From contig NZ_LR733303.1 in NCBI RefSeq assembly GCF_902506105.1, forward strand, positions 434,001 to 498,000: DNA of 64,000 nucleotides, in the 5' to 3' direction. Positions 49,437-57,807 of this stretch are shown here, in pieces. The translations under genes were made by a program, and so were the position numbers. The stretch comes from Aeromicrobium sp. 9AM (GTDB lineage Bacteria > Actinomycetota > Actinomycetes > Propionibacteriales > Nocardioidaceae). A model generated the notes under the pieces. That model was not told the DNA's origin, did not search any database, and worked only from the letters and a program-made list of their open reading frames with translations. Every line of letters begins with the position of its first letter. Within the stretch, counting starts at the first letter, position 1.

Positions 49437-50027
49437 ATGGCACGCCACGTCGATCACGTAGAGCGCAAGAGAGAGATCGCGCAGGCCGCGATCCGGATTC
49501 TCGGACGCGGCGGAACCTCGGCGCTCACCCTCAAAAGTCTTGCTGAAGAGCTCGGAGGGTCCATCACCCTGGTCACCTACTTCTTCTCGAGCAGGGCGGA
49601 GATCTTCGCTGCAGTCGTCGACGACCTCGTCGCCGGTTGGGATGAGGAGCTGGCTCAGCTCGAAGAGGGTGCGGACGCCGTCGGACGTCTCAAGATCCTG
49701 CTGGAGTGGTTGTTGCCCCTGGATCCGGAGGACGTGGCGAACGAGTCGGGACGCATCGCACTCATCCCACACCGGGGGGAGCACGCGAGTATCGACCGCT
49801 TCTTCGACGTCATGGAGTACCGGATGCGCGGGCTGCTTCGCTCGCACCTCATGGGTCTCGTCCCCGCCAATGAGCTGGAAGCGGCCGTGAGCCTGCTGCG
49901 CGCGACGGTCAACGGCGTCGTGCTCTCGACGGTCGAGCACCCGAACCTGTGGAGCCGTGACGACCAGCTGGCCGTCATCGATGCGGCGATGCGGTCGCTG
50001 AGCCTCAAGGAATCACTCTCCTCCTAG
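49437..50027 (+). CDS. TetR/AcrR-family regulator of the amide island
   Basis: A 196-residue repressor. The helix-turn-helix KREIAQAAIRILGRGGTSALTLKSLAEELGGSITLVTYFFSSRAEIFAAVV spans about residues 10-60 and resembles BetI-like TetR proteins. The C-terminal ligand domain begins around residue 70. AAGGGG precedes the ATG. It is flanked by two tandem operators on its own promoter side and is convergent with the acyl-CoA synthetase gene; both stop codons share the bases CTAG. I infer that it controls the MaoC operon, itself, the synthetase and the importer. Confidence 0.88.
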   Translation: MARHVDHVERKREIAQAAIRILGRGGTSALTLKSLAEELGGSITLVTYFFSSRAEIFAAVVDDLVAGWDEELAQLEEGADAVGRLKILLEWLLPLDPEDVANESGRIALIPHRGEHASIDRFFDVMEYRMRGLLRSHLMGLVPANELEAAVSLLRATVNGVVLSTVEHPNLWSRDDQLAVIDAAMRSLSLKESLSS

Positions 50028-52171
50028 GCGGTGTCAGCAGACTTCACGAGCAGCGAGTCCACCACGATGACGCGGCCGCTGCCGTGCTCGATCAGGACGG
50101 GGTTGAGGTCGGCCTCCTTCACGAGGTCGCCCAGGTCGTAGGCGAGCCATGAGAGCCGCGAGACGAGCTCGGTGAACGGTTCGCCGGAGGTGTCGGGCGC
50201 GAGGTTCCGATATCCCCTGAGCAGGGTGCCGAGCCGAGTGGTCGACAGCAGCCGGGCAGCCCGCATCGGGTCGATCGGCGCCAGCGCCTCTGCTGCGTCG
50301 CCGATCAGCTCGACGAGTGTCCCGCCCATCCCGAGTCCGATCGTCGCGCCGAGGCGGGGATCGGCCACGTAGCCGGCGAAAGCCTCGAAGGCGGCCCCGA
50401 CCTGCTCCTGGACCTCGAATCCGGCAACTCTCGCACCAGGAGCCTCAAGACGTACGTTGGCCAAGATCTGCTCGGCTGCCCGCTGCAGTTCTGCTTCGGT
50501 TCGGATGTCGAGCACGACTCCGCCGACGTCCGACCGGTGCGCGATGTCGGGCGACGCGATCTTGAGGACGATGGGAAAACGGTGCGCGCGTGCCCACACG
50601 ATGGCCTCGTCCGCGCTGGCCACAGTGCCCGAGGCGACAGTAGGTATGCCGTATGCCGCGAGCACCTCATCACGCAGGGTGGGGGCGAGGCTCTCGGCCC
50701 GCAGGATGCGGTCGCGAAGGTCAGTGACCGTGGTGGCACTCGGGAGGTCACCCTGCCGGTGGGGAGGCCTGATGATCGCCGCGCTGTTGGCCGCTGCACC
50801 CCGCAATGCGACGAGTGCGTTGCGGATTCCGCGGATCACCGGGAGGTCCGGTCCGGCGAGCTCCAGCGTGCGTTCGTGGATGCTGACCGACGAGCTCGAG
50901 GCAATGACGAAAGGCCGGTTCGGGTGCTGCGCGGCGGCGGCGCGTACCGCAGATATGTAGCAGTCCTCGAACTCGAGCTCCGCCATGCTCAGCGTCTGTT
51001 GGGCGTCCAGCACGACCAGGACGGCATCGATGCCGTCGTCGGCAGCCAGCGCAAGCAGGGACTTGTCGTAGGCGTCATCGCCCGCGACCACACTGCCCCC
51101 GGCATCGAGAGGATTGTGGACGGGCATGTCCGGGAGGAGTCCTTCGAGCAGGCCCTGCGTGGCGTCGGCGAACTGCGGGAGTGCAATCCCAAGCCCGTCG
51201 GCGAGGTCGGCCGTCATTGCCGCCTGCCCACCCGAGATCGTGACGACCCCGACACGGGTGCCCGCGACCGTGCGGTCCCCAAGCATCGACAGGCACTGCA
51301 GCGTGCTGGCGAGCTCGTCGTAGTCGTCGACCAGAGGCACGTCGATCGCCTCGAAAAGACTCGTGTACGCGGCATCTCGTGACAGCACGGCGCCGGTGTG
51401 AGCCGTGGTGGCCAGACCGCCGAGGGCGGTGCGGCCCACCTTGAGGGCGACCACGGGCTTGCCGGCCGAGCGGGCCGTACGCACTGCCGTGGTGAACGCC
51501 TCGGCATCCTGGATCGACTCGATGACCAGCCCGATCACGGCGGTCTGTGGATCGTGGGCCAGCCACGAGATGTAGTCGGCGGTGGTGGTCCCCAGCTCGT
51601 TGCCGGTCGAGATGATCTTGGAGAAGCCCGAGGGCGCGGCCGATCGCGCGACGAAGATCGCTGCTGACCCGGACTGGGTGACCAGCGAGATGTCGCCCGC
51701 GGGCAGGTCCATGAGGATGCCTTCGTCGATCCACAAGGGGATGCGGTCGGACACGTTGATGAGGCCCATGCAGTTGGGCCCGTGGACGAGCATTCCGGAG
51801 CTGGCGGTGAACTCGCGGATCGAAGCGATGTGTTCAGCTGACAGTCCGGCACTCGGCACCACAGCCGCAGGACAGCCGATCGAGTCGAGCTCGCGCAGCG
51901 CCTGAAGCACTGCTTGTGCCGGAAGCGCGACCAGTGCCACGCCCACCTGCCGATCGACCAGCTCGGCGATGGCGGTGTGGGCCATCAGTCCCTCGATGGT
52001 GCCGCCCGATGGATTGACGACGCTGATCCTGCCGCCGAATCCAGAGCTCTGGAGGTTGCGGATCGCCTGATTCCCTCCGGCGTCGTCCCGCTTGGCCGAC
52101 GCTCCGATCACGGCCACGTGCTGCGGCGTGAACAGCGAGTCGAGCTGCGAGGGTGAGACAAGCGTCGGCAT
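50024..52171 (-). CDS. NDP-forming acyl-CoA synthetase (ACD/acetate-CoA ligase type), fused subunits
   Basis: A 715-residue protein joining the alpha part (CoA-binding VAVIGASAKRDDAGGNQAIRNL near 20-41, VTQSGSAAIFVARS near 165, and the phospho-His in ATTAHTGAVLSRD near 255) and the beta ATP-grasp part (from about residue 480, FPIVLKIASPDIAHRSDVGGVVLDI). It makes acyl-CoA from an acid with ATP or GTP via a phosphohistidine, or runs in reverse. The substrate acid is unknown. AGGATCC-type spacing and GGAGG precede the ATG. The promoter contains a candidate operator for the TetR protein at 49437. Confidence 0.88.
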   Translation of the reverse strand: MPTLVSPSQLDSLFTPQHVAVIGASAKRDDAGGNQAIRNLQSSGFGGRISVVNPSGGTIEGLMAHTAIAELVDRQVGVALVALPAQAVLQALRELDSIGCPAAVVPSAGLSAEHIASIREFTASSGMLVHGPNCMGLINVSDRIPLWIDEGILMDLPAGDISLVTQSGSAAIFVARSAAPSGFSKIISTGNELGTTTADYISWLAHDPQTAVIGLVIESIQDAEAFTTAVRTARSAGKPVVALKVGRTALGGLATTAHTGAVLSRDAAYTSLFEAIDVPLVDDYDELASTLQCLSMLGDRTVAGTRVGVVTISGGQAAMTADLADGLGIALPQFADATQGLLEGLLPDMPVHNPLDAGGSVVAGDDAYDKSLLALAADDGIDAVLVVLDAQQTLSMAELEFEDCYISAVRAAAAQHPNRPFVIASSSSVSIHERTLELAGPDLPVIRGIRNALVALRGAAANSAAIIRPPHRQGDLPSATTVTDLRDRILRAESLAPTLRDEVLAAYGIPTVASGTVASADEAIVWARAHRFPIVLKIASPDIAHRSDVGGVVLDIRTEAELQRAAEQILANVRLEAPGARVAGFEVQEQVGAAFEAFAGYVADPRLGATIGLGMGGTLVELIGDAAEALAPIDPMRAARLLSTTRLGTLLRGYRNLAPDTSGEPFTELVSRLSWLAYDLGDLVKEADLNPVLIEHGSGRVIVVDSLLVKSADTA

Positions 52172-52190
52172 CTGGATCCTCCATTGGGTG

Positions 52191-52206
52191 TGTAGTGCGC
52201 ACTATA
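52191..52206. promoter_or_regulatory. TetR-type operator upstream of the acyl-CoA synthetase gene
   Basis: TGTAGTGCGCACTATA is an almost perfect 16-bp palindrome containing the perfect 12-bp core TAGTGCGCACTA. It differs from the site at 49307 at only two central positions. On the minus strand its TATAGT can be the -10 for the synthetase gene. Confidence 0.65.
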
Positions 52207-52371
52207 CAAATGAATCGTTTGGCTGACCAGTGCCAGCGCAAACGAGTCATCGGTGGGGCACCGTGTTAGACCAACGATTGCGAGACCACCCCGGAATGAC
52301 AGGAAAAGAGGTCGAAGATGTAACAGGAAGCCTGATGATTGTTACGATCGCGAGAAATATTCTCAGAACCC

Positions 52372-52399
52372 TTGTTGGATCCATAGTGCTTGCTATAAA
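52372..52399 (+). promoter_or_regulatory. Promoter of the Opp/Dpp-type importer with overlapping operator
   Basis: TTGTTG (52372-52377) and TATAAA (52394-52399) have 16-bp spacing. CATAGTGCTTGCTATA (52382-52397) overlaps the -10 and resembles the three TetR sites nearby. The inverted repeat GAGAA-ATA-TTCTC lies about 30 bases upstream, near 52352. Nothing else is seen in the 284-base gap. Confidence 0.5.
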
Positions 52400-52455
52400 T
52401 TCGCTTCTACGTGATGCGGGTCACCCGGCCCGGCACCCCTTTTGGAGGAGTTTGA

Positions 52456-54111
52456 ATGTTGCAGTCGCAGAGGTTCGTGAGAGGTCGCCGACGGTGCGCC
52501 GCAGCAGCCGCCGGGGTGTCGCTCCTGCTCGTCGCAGCGTGTTCAGGTGGGTCCAGCAACGACGACAAGACCGTCGACGTGTCGAAAGACCTCGCGTCGA
52601 CCATGTCGCCGGCCAAGGGTGACATCGACCAGCTCACCTGGAACCTGACGGCGGGCGAGCCTGACACCCTGGACCCGCGCAACGCGGCGACCTACGGCGG
52701 AGGCCAGGTCACCAGCAACCTCTGTGATCCGTTGGTGCGTGTCGACGCCGACTACAAGCTCACCCCGAACCTCGTGTCGTTCAAGCAGGTGACTCCGACC
52801 AAGCTGGTCTACACGCTCGTCGCGGACGCGACGTTCTGGGACGGCAAGCCCGTCACCGCCGAGGACATCGCCTTCAGCCTCAACCGGGCCAAGGCGCCCG
52901 ACTCGATCGTGAGCTTCATCTACGCCAACGTGAAGTCCATCGAGGCCACCGGCGACAAGGAGGTCACGGTCACGTTCACCAAGCCGGATGAGCTCTTCAA
53001 CAACGAGATGAGCACGATCGCCGGACTCGTGGTGGAGAAGGCGTACACCGAGAAGAACGCCAAGACATTCGGTACGTCAGCAGGCGGTCTCATGTGCAGC
53101 GGACCCTTCAAGCTGGACAGCTGGAAGACCGGCGACAGCATCACGATGAGCCGCAACGACAACTACTGGAACGACACCTACAAGGCGCACGCGGCGTCGG
53201 TGAAGTTCACCTTCGTGACTGACTCGACGGCGCTGACGCAGGCTCTGAACGCCGGCGAGATCGACGGGGCCTACGAGGTCTCGCCTGACGCCATCACGTC
53301 GCTGAAATCCAATGGCCGCAACGCGGTCGTGTTCGGCCCGTCGACCCAGTCGCTCAAGCTCGACGTGGCGAACCCGGGCGGCGTGACTGCTGACCGGACG
53401 TTCATGCAGGGGTTGCAGAAGATCGTGGATCGGAAGGCCTTGGCGAAGGTGATCTACAAGGGCGCCGCAACGCCCCTCTACTCCGCGATCACTCCCACGA
53501 CCTGGCCCAACGATCAGCGCGCCACCTACCAGAAGGCGTACGACGTGCTGGAGAAGGAGCGCGCGTTCGATGCCAAGGGAGCCAAGAAGCTCATCGAGCA
53601 GTCGGACTACGACGGGCAGAAGCTCGTCGTCGCGATCCCGGCCGGCAACTCCGTCCTCTCCAAGACGGCCCAGCTGCTCCAGCAGCAGGCCAAGCAGGCG
53701 GGCGTCACGATCAAGATCCTGTCGCTCCAGCCGCTCGTTTACAGCCAGGCAGGCTACGACGCCACCAAGCGCAAGGGCATCGACTTCCTGCTCGGCACCT
53801 CGTTCAACGGTGTGCAGGATCCACTCGAGCCGGCCGGCTTCGTCTACCTGCCCAAGGCCTTCTACAACTACACCGACCTTGATGACCCGGCCGTGACGGA
53901 TGCCTTGAACACCGCTCGGGAGACGTTCGACGGTGACAAGCGCGCCGAGCTGTTCATCAAGGCGCAGACGACGTTCGAGCAGGCTTCGGCGACAGTCCCG
54001 CTGCTCAGCACGAACACCGTGACAGTGCTCAACAAGAAGTACACCGGCGCCGTGACATCGTTCGCCTACTGGGCGATGCCGCAGATGGCTCCGATCGGAG
54101 CGGCCAAGTGA
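52456..54111 (+). CDS. Peptide/nickel-type ABC transporter substrate-binding lipoprotein
   Basis: A 551-residue receptor of the DppA/OppA family (SBP_bac_5). The leader ends in LLLVAAC with Cys29 for lipid attachment. DQLTWNLTAGEPDTLDPRNAATYGGGQVTSNLCDPLVRVD is the typical family start and FWDGKPVTAEDIAFSLNRA a conserved helix. TTTGGAGGAG precedes the ATG. It is first in a complete five-gene importer. The neighbouring amidase, amidohydrolase and shared operators suggest an amide-containing solute in place of, or in addition to, ordinary peptides. Confidence 0.92.
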   Translation: MLQSQRFVRGRRRCAAAAAGVSLLLVAACSGGSSNDDKTVDVSKDLASTMSPAKGDIDQLTWNLTAGEPDTLDPRNAATYGGGQVTSNLCDPLVRVDADYKLTPNLVSFKQVTPTKLVYTLVADATFWDGKPVTAEDIAFSLNRAKAPDSIVSFIYANVKSIEATGDKEVTVTFTKPDELFNNEMSTIAGLVVEKAYTEKNAKTFGTSAGGLMCSGPFKLDSWKTGDSITMSRNDNYWNDTYKAHAASVKFTFVTDSTALTQALNAGEIDGAYEVSPDAITSLKSNGRNAVVFGPSTQSLKLDVANPGGVTADRTFMQGLQKIVDRKALAKVIYKGAATPLYSAITPTTWPNDQRATYQKAYDVLEKERAFDAKGAKKLIEQSDYDGQKLVVAIPAGNSVLSKTAQLLQQQAKQAGVTIKILSLQPLVYSQAGYDATKRKGIDFLLGTSFNGVQDPLEPAGFVYLPKAFYNYTDLDDPAVTDALNTARETFDGDKRAELFIKAQTTFEQASATVPLLSTNTVTVLNKKYTGAVTSFAYWAMPQMAPIGAAK

Positions 54112-54133
54112 TCTCGAACACCGGACGCCTTCG

Positions 54134-55120
54134 GTGAGCGTCAGTCCTCCGGACGCCGCCGCCGGTCCCTCGCGGGGCCGGCGGGCGGCTTCGCCGGTTC
54201 GCCTGCTCGCGGGCGCCGTGGGCACCGTCCTGGCCGCATCGTTCGTGATCTTCTCCTCACTCAGTGTTGCACCGGGTGATCCGGTCTCCCAGATCCTCGG
54301 GCAGAAGGCCACGGACGCTCAACGAGCCGCGATGCGGACTCAGCTCGGCCTCGACGACCCGCTGCTCGTGCGCTACTGGCACTGGCTCACGGGCGTCGTT
54401 CACGGCGACTTCGGCACGTCGCTGACCTATCGGCAGAGCGTGTCGGGCCTGCTGGGTCCACGCATCCTGACCACGCTCGCCCTCGTGGTGATGTCGGCGG
54501 TGATCATCCTGCTGGTCGGTGTCGCATTGGGCGCGTTCGGTGGCACCAGTCAGCGTTGGCGTCCGGTCGTCAACGGGGTCGTCGGTTTCGGGGTCGCGAT
54601 TCCCGGATTCGTCGCCGCCAGCGTGCTGATCAGCATCTTCGCGGTCAAGCTCGGGTGGTTCCCGACGTACGGCGCGGGTTCTGGGTTCGTCGACCGGATC
54701 TGGCACCTGACGTTGCCGGCCGTCGCGCTGTCGCTGGGATGGACGGCTTACGTCGCTCAGATGACTGCCGCTGCTGTGAAGGAGGAGGCGAGCCGGGAGC
54801 ACGTCATGACGGCGACCGGGCGGGGCCTTCCCCGCCAGCTCGTCTTTCGCCGGCACATCATGCGAAACGCGTCCATCCCGGTTCTGACGGCGTCCGGCCT
54901 CACGGTTGCGGGCCTCGTCGCGGGGTCGGTGGTGATCGAGTCGGCCTTTGCCGTCGACGGCATCGGCTCGCTGCTGATCAAGAGCGTCTCCAACAAGGAC
55001 TACTCGGTCGTCACGGCGATCTCGCTGCTGATCGTGATCGTCTTCGTCCTCGTGACCACGGTCATCGATTTCGCTCAGGCAGCTCTGGATCCGCGGCTCC
55101 GTGACGGAGGGAAGGTGTGA
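54134..55120 (+). CDS. Opp/Dpp-type ABC transporter permease 1 (DppB-like)
   Basis: A 328-residue permease with six predicted membrane spans. GTVLAASFVIFSSLSVAPGDPV near residues 30-55 is the typical first helix and loop, MRTQLGLDDPLLVRYWHWLTGVVHGDFGTSL the conserved extracytoplasmic motif, and SREHVMTATGRGLPRQLVFRRHIMRNASIPVLTASGL the EAA loop that contacts the ATPases. It starts with GTG 22 bases after the binding-protein gene. The stop overlaps the next gene. Confidence 0.9.
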   Translation: MSVSPPDAAAGPSRGRRAASPVRLLAGAVGTVLAASFVIFSSLSVAPGDPVSQILGQKATDAQRAAMRTQLGLDDPLLVRYWHWLTGVVHGDFGTSLTYRQSVSGLLGPRILTTLALVVMSAVIILLVGVALGAFGGTSQRWRPVVNGVVGFGVAIPGFVAASVLISIFAVKLGWFPTYGAGSGFVDRIWHLTLPAVALSLGWTAYVAQMTAAAVKEEASREHVMTATGRGLPRQLVFRRHIMRNASIPVLTASGLTVAGLVAGSVVIESAFAVDGIGSLLIKSVSNKDYSVVTAISLLIVIVFVLVTTVIDFAQAALDPRLRDGGKV

Positions 55121-55971
55121 TGAGCACTCTGACGGCACGTCTCAGCAGTAGGCGCACGAGGACTGGTTCGGTCGACAAGGTGGTGCTGGTCTTCGGGACG
55201 GTCTGCGGATTCCTGATCCTCATGGCCGTGTTCGGGCCACTCCTCGCTCCGCATCCGCCCTCGCAGACGGACATCCTCGCAACCAGTCAGGGCCCGAGCG
55301 GCCAGCACCTGCTCGGCACGGACTCGTTGGGTCGCGACATTCTCTCCCGCTTGCTGGCAGGTGCTCGGCTCAGCTTCCTCGGTCCCGGCATCATCGTGGT
55401 CGTGAGTGCCACCGCCGGCACGGCGTTGGCGATCGCTGCGGCATGGCACGGCGGGTGGCTCGATCGAGGACTCAACCGCGTTCTGAACGTCATGTTCGCG
55501 GTGCCCGGGATCCTTGTCGCGGTGCTGGCGGCCGCGGTGTTCGGGGCTGGGTTCTGGGCTCCTGTCCTCGCCCTCTCGCTCGTCTACATTCCCTACGTCG
55601 CCCGCGTCGTACGGTCGGCAGCGGTGCGCGAGCGCCGGATGCCGTACGTCGAGGCGTGCGAGCTCGCCGGGTTGTCAGCGTGGCGGATCTGCACGCGCCA
55701 CATCCTCCGCAATGTGTTCCCCATCGTCATGGCGCAGGCCACGATCGGGTTCGGCTCGGCGTTGATGGACTTCGGCGCCACCTCGTTCCTCGGCCTGGGC
55801 GTCCAGCCGCCGAGTGCTGAGTGGGGTCTCATGGTCAGCGACGGCCGCTCCGAGCTCCTCGACGGCGCCTTGCAGCAGAGCCTTTCAGCGGGCGCCCTCA
55901 TCGTCCTGACCGTCGTGTCGTTCAACATCGTCGGTGAGCGCCTTTCCAGTCGTATAGGAGCCAGCGGATGA
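55120..55971 (+). CDS. Opp/Dpp-type ABC transporter permease 2 (DppC-like)
   Basis: A 283-residue second permease with the DppC features LGTDSLGRDILSRLLAGARLSFLGPGIIVV and the EAA loop PYVEACELAGLSAWRICTRHILRNVFPIVMAQA. LDFGATSFLGLGVQPPSAEWGLMVSDGRSELL-type sequence is near the end. I use the ATG at 55120, which overlaps the upstream TGA and has GGAGGG eight bases before it; a GTG one codon earlier is also in frame. It pairs with the DppB-like permease. Confidence 0.9.
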   Translation: MSTLTARLSSRRTRTGSVDKVVLVFGTVCGFLILMAVFGPLLAPHPPSQTDILATSQGPSGQHLLGTDSLGRDILSRLLAGARLSFLGPGIIVVVSATAGTALAIAAAWHGGWLDRGLNRVLNVMFAVPGILVAVLAAAVFGAGFWAPVLALSLVYIPYVARVVRSAAVRERRMPYVEACELAGLSAWRICTRHILRNVFPIVMAQATIGFGSALMDFGATSFLGLGVQPPSAEWGLMVSDGRSELLDGALQQSLSAGALIVLTVVSFNIVGERLSSRIGASG

Positions 55972-56972
55972 CGTCAGATCGGTTGCTCAGCATCGAGGGC
56001 CTGAGGGTCGACCTCCCGAGTCGGTCGGGGTCGCGTGAGCGCAGGACCGTTATCCACGACGTGACCTTGAGCGTGGACGACGGCGAGTCAGTTGGGCTGG
56101 TCGGGGAGTCGGGGTCGGGCAAGTCCATGACCACCAAGGCGACCATGCGGCTCCTGCCGCCGGGAGCGAAGGTCTCGGGAGGCTTGACCTTCCGGGGCGA
56201 GTCGGTGCTGGACTACTCGCGCAAGGAGCTCGCGGCCTACCGGTCGCGCAAGGTCTCGATGATCTATCAAGACCCCCGCGCCCACACCAACCCCCTGCTG
56301 ACCATCGGGGACTTCCTGGTCGAAGGCGTCGTCGCCACGGGCCAGATGAGTCGCGCCGACGCGCTCGACCAGGCGTGCGCCCTGCTGGTGGACGTGGGCG
56401 TGACCGACGCCGAGCGGCGGATGCTGCAGTATCCGCACCAGCTCTCCGGCGGTCTGCTCCAGCGCATGATGATCGTGATGGCCCTGATGCCGTCGCCGGA
56501 GCTCATCCTCGCAGATGAGCCCACCACGGCGCTGGATGTCACGGTCCAGTCCGAAGTCATGGCGATCCTTGCTGAGCAGATCCGCGAGCGCTCTCTGGGC
56601 ATGCTGTTCATCACCCACGACCTCGACCTGGCAGCGGCTGTCACGGACACCCTCGCAGTGATGTACGCCGGCGTGATCGTCGAACGCGGACCGTCGGACG
56701 AGGTGTACTCCAAGCCTCGCCATCCCTACACCGCCGCGCTCCTCAAGTCGCGGCCGAGCGCGGTCAAGGTCGAGCGCCTCGAGACGATCCCCGGCCGGCC
56801 GATCTCGGCGTACGAGGCGGGCCCGGGCTGTGTCTTCGCCGCGCGGTGTCCGTTCGCGACCGAGGAGTGCCGTGAGGTACGCCCCGCGCTGCGCCAGGTG
56901 GGCGGGCGGTCCGTGGCGTGCCACCGGGCCGAGGACATCGCATCCGAGCTCTTCGAAGGATTGAGCGCATGA
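55968..56972 (+). CDS. Opp/Dpp-type ABC transporter ATPase 1 (DppD-like)
   Basis: A 334-residue ATPase. Walker A GESGSGKSMTTKA lies near residue 45, the signature LSGGLLQRMM near 161 (a variant of LSGGMRQR) and Walker B LILADEPTTALDVT near 178. The C-terminal GPGCVFAARCPFATEECREVRPALRQVGGRSVACHRAED contains the Cys-rich element found in Opp/Dpp ATPases, which may bind an iron-sulfur cluster. It overlaps both neighbours by four bases. Confidence 0.9.
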   Translation: MTSDRLLSIEGLRVDLPSRSGSRERRTVIHDVTLSVDDGESVGLVGESGSGKSMTTKATMRLLPPGAKVSGGLTFRGESVLDYSRKELAAYRSRKVSMIYQDPRAHTNPLLTIGDFLVEGVVATGQMSRADALDQACALLVDVGVTDAERRMLQYPHQLSGGLLQRMMIVMALMPSPELILADEPTTALDVTVQSEVMAILAEQIRERSLGMLFITHDLDLAAAVTDTLAVMYAGVIVERGPSDEVYSKPRHPYTAALLKSRPSAVKVERLETIPGRPISAYEAGPGCVFAARCPFATEECREVRPALRQVGGRSVACHRAEDIASELFEGLSA

Positions 56973-57796
56973 CGACGCATCTGCTGGACGTTCACCATCT
57001 GCGCAAGGTCTTCCATGTCGGGAGGGCCAAGGGCCGCTCCGAGGAGCTGGTCGCCGTCGATGACGTGAGCTTCTCGCTGGAGCGGAACAGCTCGCTGGCC
57101 GTGGTCGGCGAATCAGGATCCGGCAAGACGACGACCGCGAGGATCATCGCGGGCCTGGAGTCGGCGACGGGTGGTTCGATCGAGCTCGACGGCAAGCCGC
57201 TCGCCTCGCCGGACAGCCCTCGTTCACGCCGGCTCAAGGCGCGAGAGATCCAGATGGTGTTCCAGGATCCGTTCGGTTCGCTGGATCCGCGCCAGAAGGT
57301 CGGTGCGTGCATCGACGAGCTGCTCGCGGCGCACTTCGATCACGACAAGGCGTGGCGTCGCGATCGGACGATGGAGCTGCTTGCCCAGGTCGGTCTCGAC
57401 GAGCGACACGCCGACGAGCTGCCGCGCCGCCTTTCGGGCGGGCAGCGGCAGCGCGTCGCGATCGCCCGGGCGCTTTCGCTCGAGCCCAAGCTGCTGATCC
57501 TCGATGAGGCTGTCTCGGCCCTCGACGTCAGTGTCCAGGCGCAGGTCCTCAACCTGCTGAGCGACATCCGCGAATCTCTCGACATCACGTATCTGTTCGT
57601 CTCACACGACCTCGCCGTCGTGCGGCAGATCAGCGACCACTGCATCGTGATGGACCGCGGGCGCATCGTCGAGATGGGGTCCACCGAGTCCGTCCTCGAC
57701 TCGCCGGCCGAGGACTACACCAAGCAGTTGCTCGACGCGATCCCGCGGCCGGGCTGGACGCCCAGCAGGCGACGAGACCTGCCGGCGTCAGTCTGA
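56969..57796 (+). CDS. Opp/Dpp-type ABC transporter ATPase 2 (DppF-like)
   Basis: A 275-residue ATPase. Walker A GESGSGKTT lies near residue 47, the family motif QMVFQDPFGSLDPRQKVG near 95, the signature LSGGQRQRVA near 156 and Walker B LLILDEAVSALDVS near 176 (DEA rather than DEP). It lacks the C-terminal Cys element of its partner. The ATG at 56969 overlaps the DppD-like stop. The last codons fall in a palindrome shared with the convergent amidohydrolase gene. Confidence 0.9.
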   Translation: MTTHLLDVHHLRKVFHVGRAKGRSEELVAVDDVSFSLERNSSLAVVGESGSGKTTTARIIAGLESATGGSIELDGKPLASPDSPRSRRLKAREIQMVFQDPFGSLDPRQKVGACIDELLAAHFDHDKAWRRDRTMELLAQVGLDERHADELPRRLSGGQRQRVAIARALSLEPKLLILDEAVSALDVSVQAQVLNLLSDIRESLDITYLFVSHDLAVVRQISDHCIVMDRGRIVEMGSTESVLDSPAEDYTKQLLDAIPRPGWTPSRRRDLPASV

Positions 57797-57807
57797 GGCG
57801 CCTCAGA
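57792..57807. terminator. 16-bp perfect palindrome spanning two convergent stop codons
   Basis: TCTGAGGCGCCTCAGA is a continuous palindrome without spacer. It contains the TGA of the DppF-like gene (57794-57796) and the complement of the TGA of the amidohydrolase (57803-57805). It may act as a weak bidirectional terminator. Confidence 0.45.
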
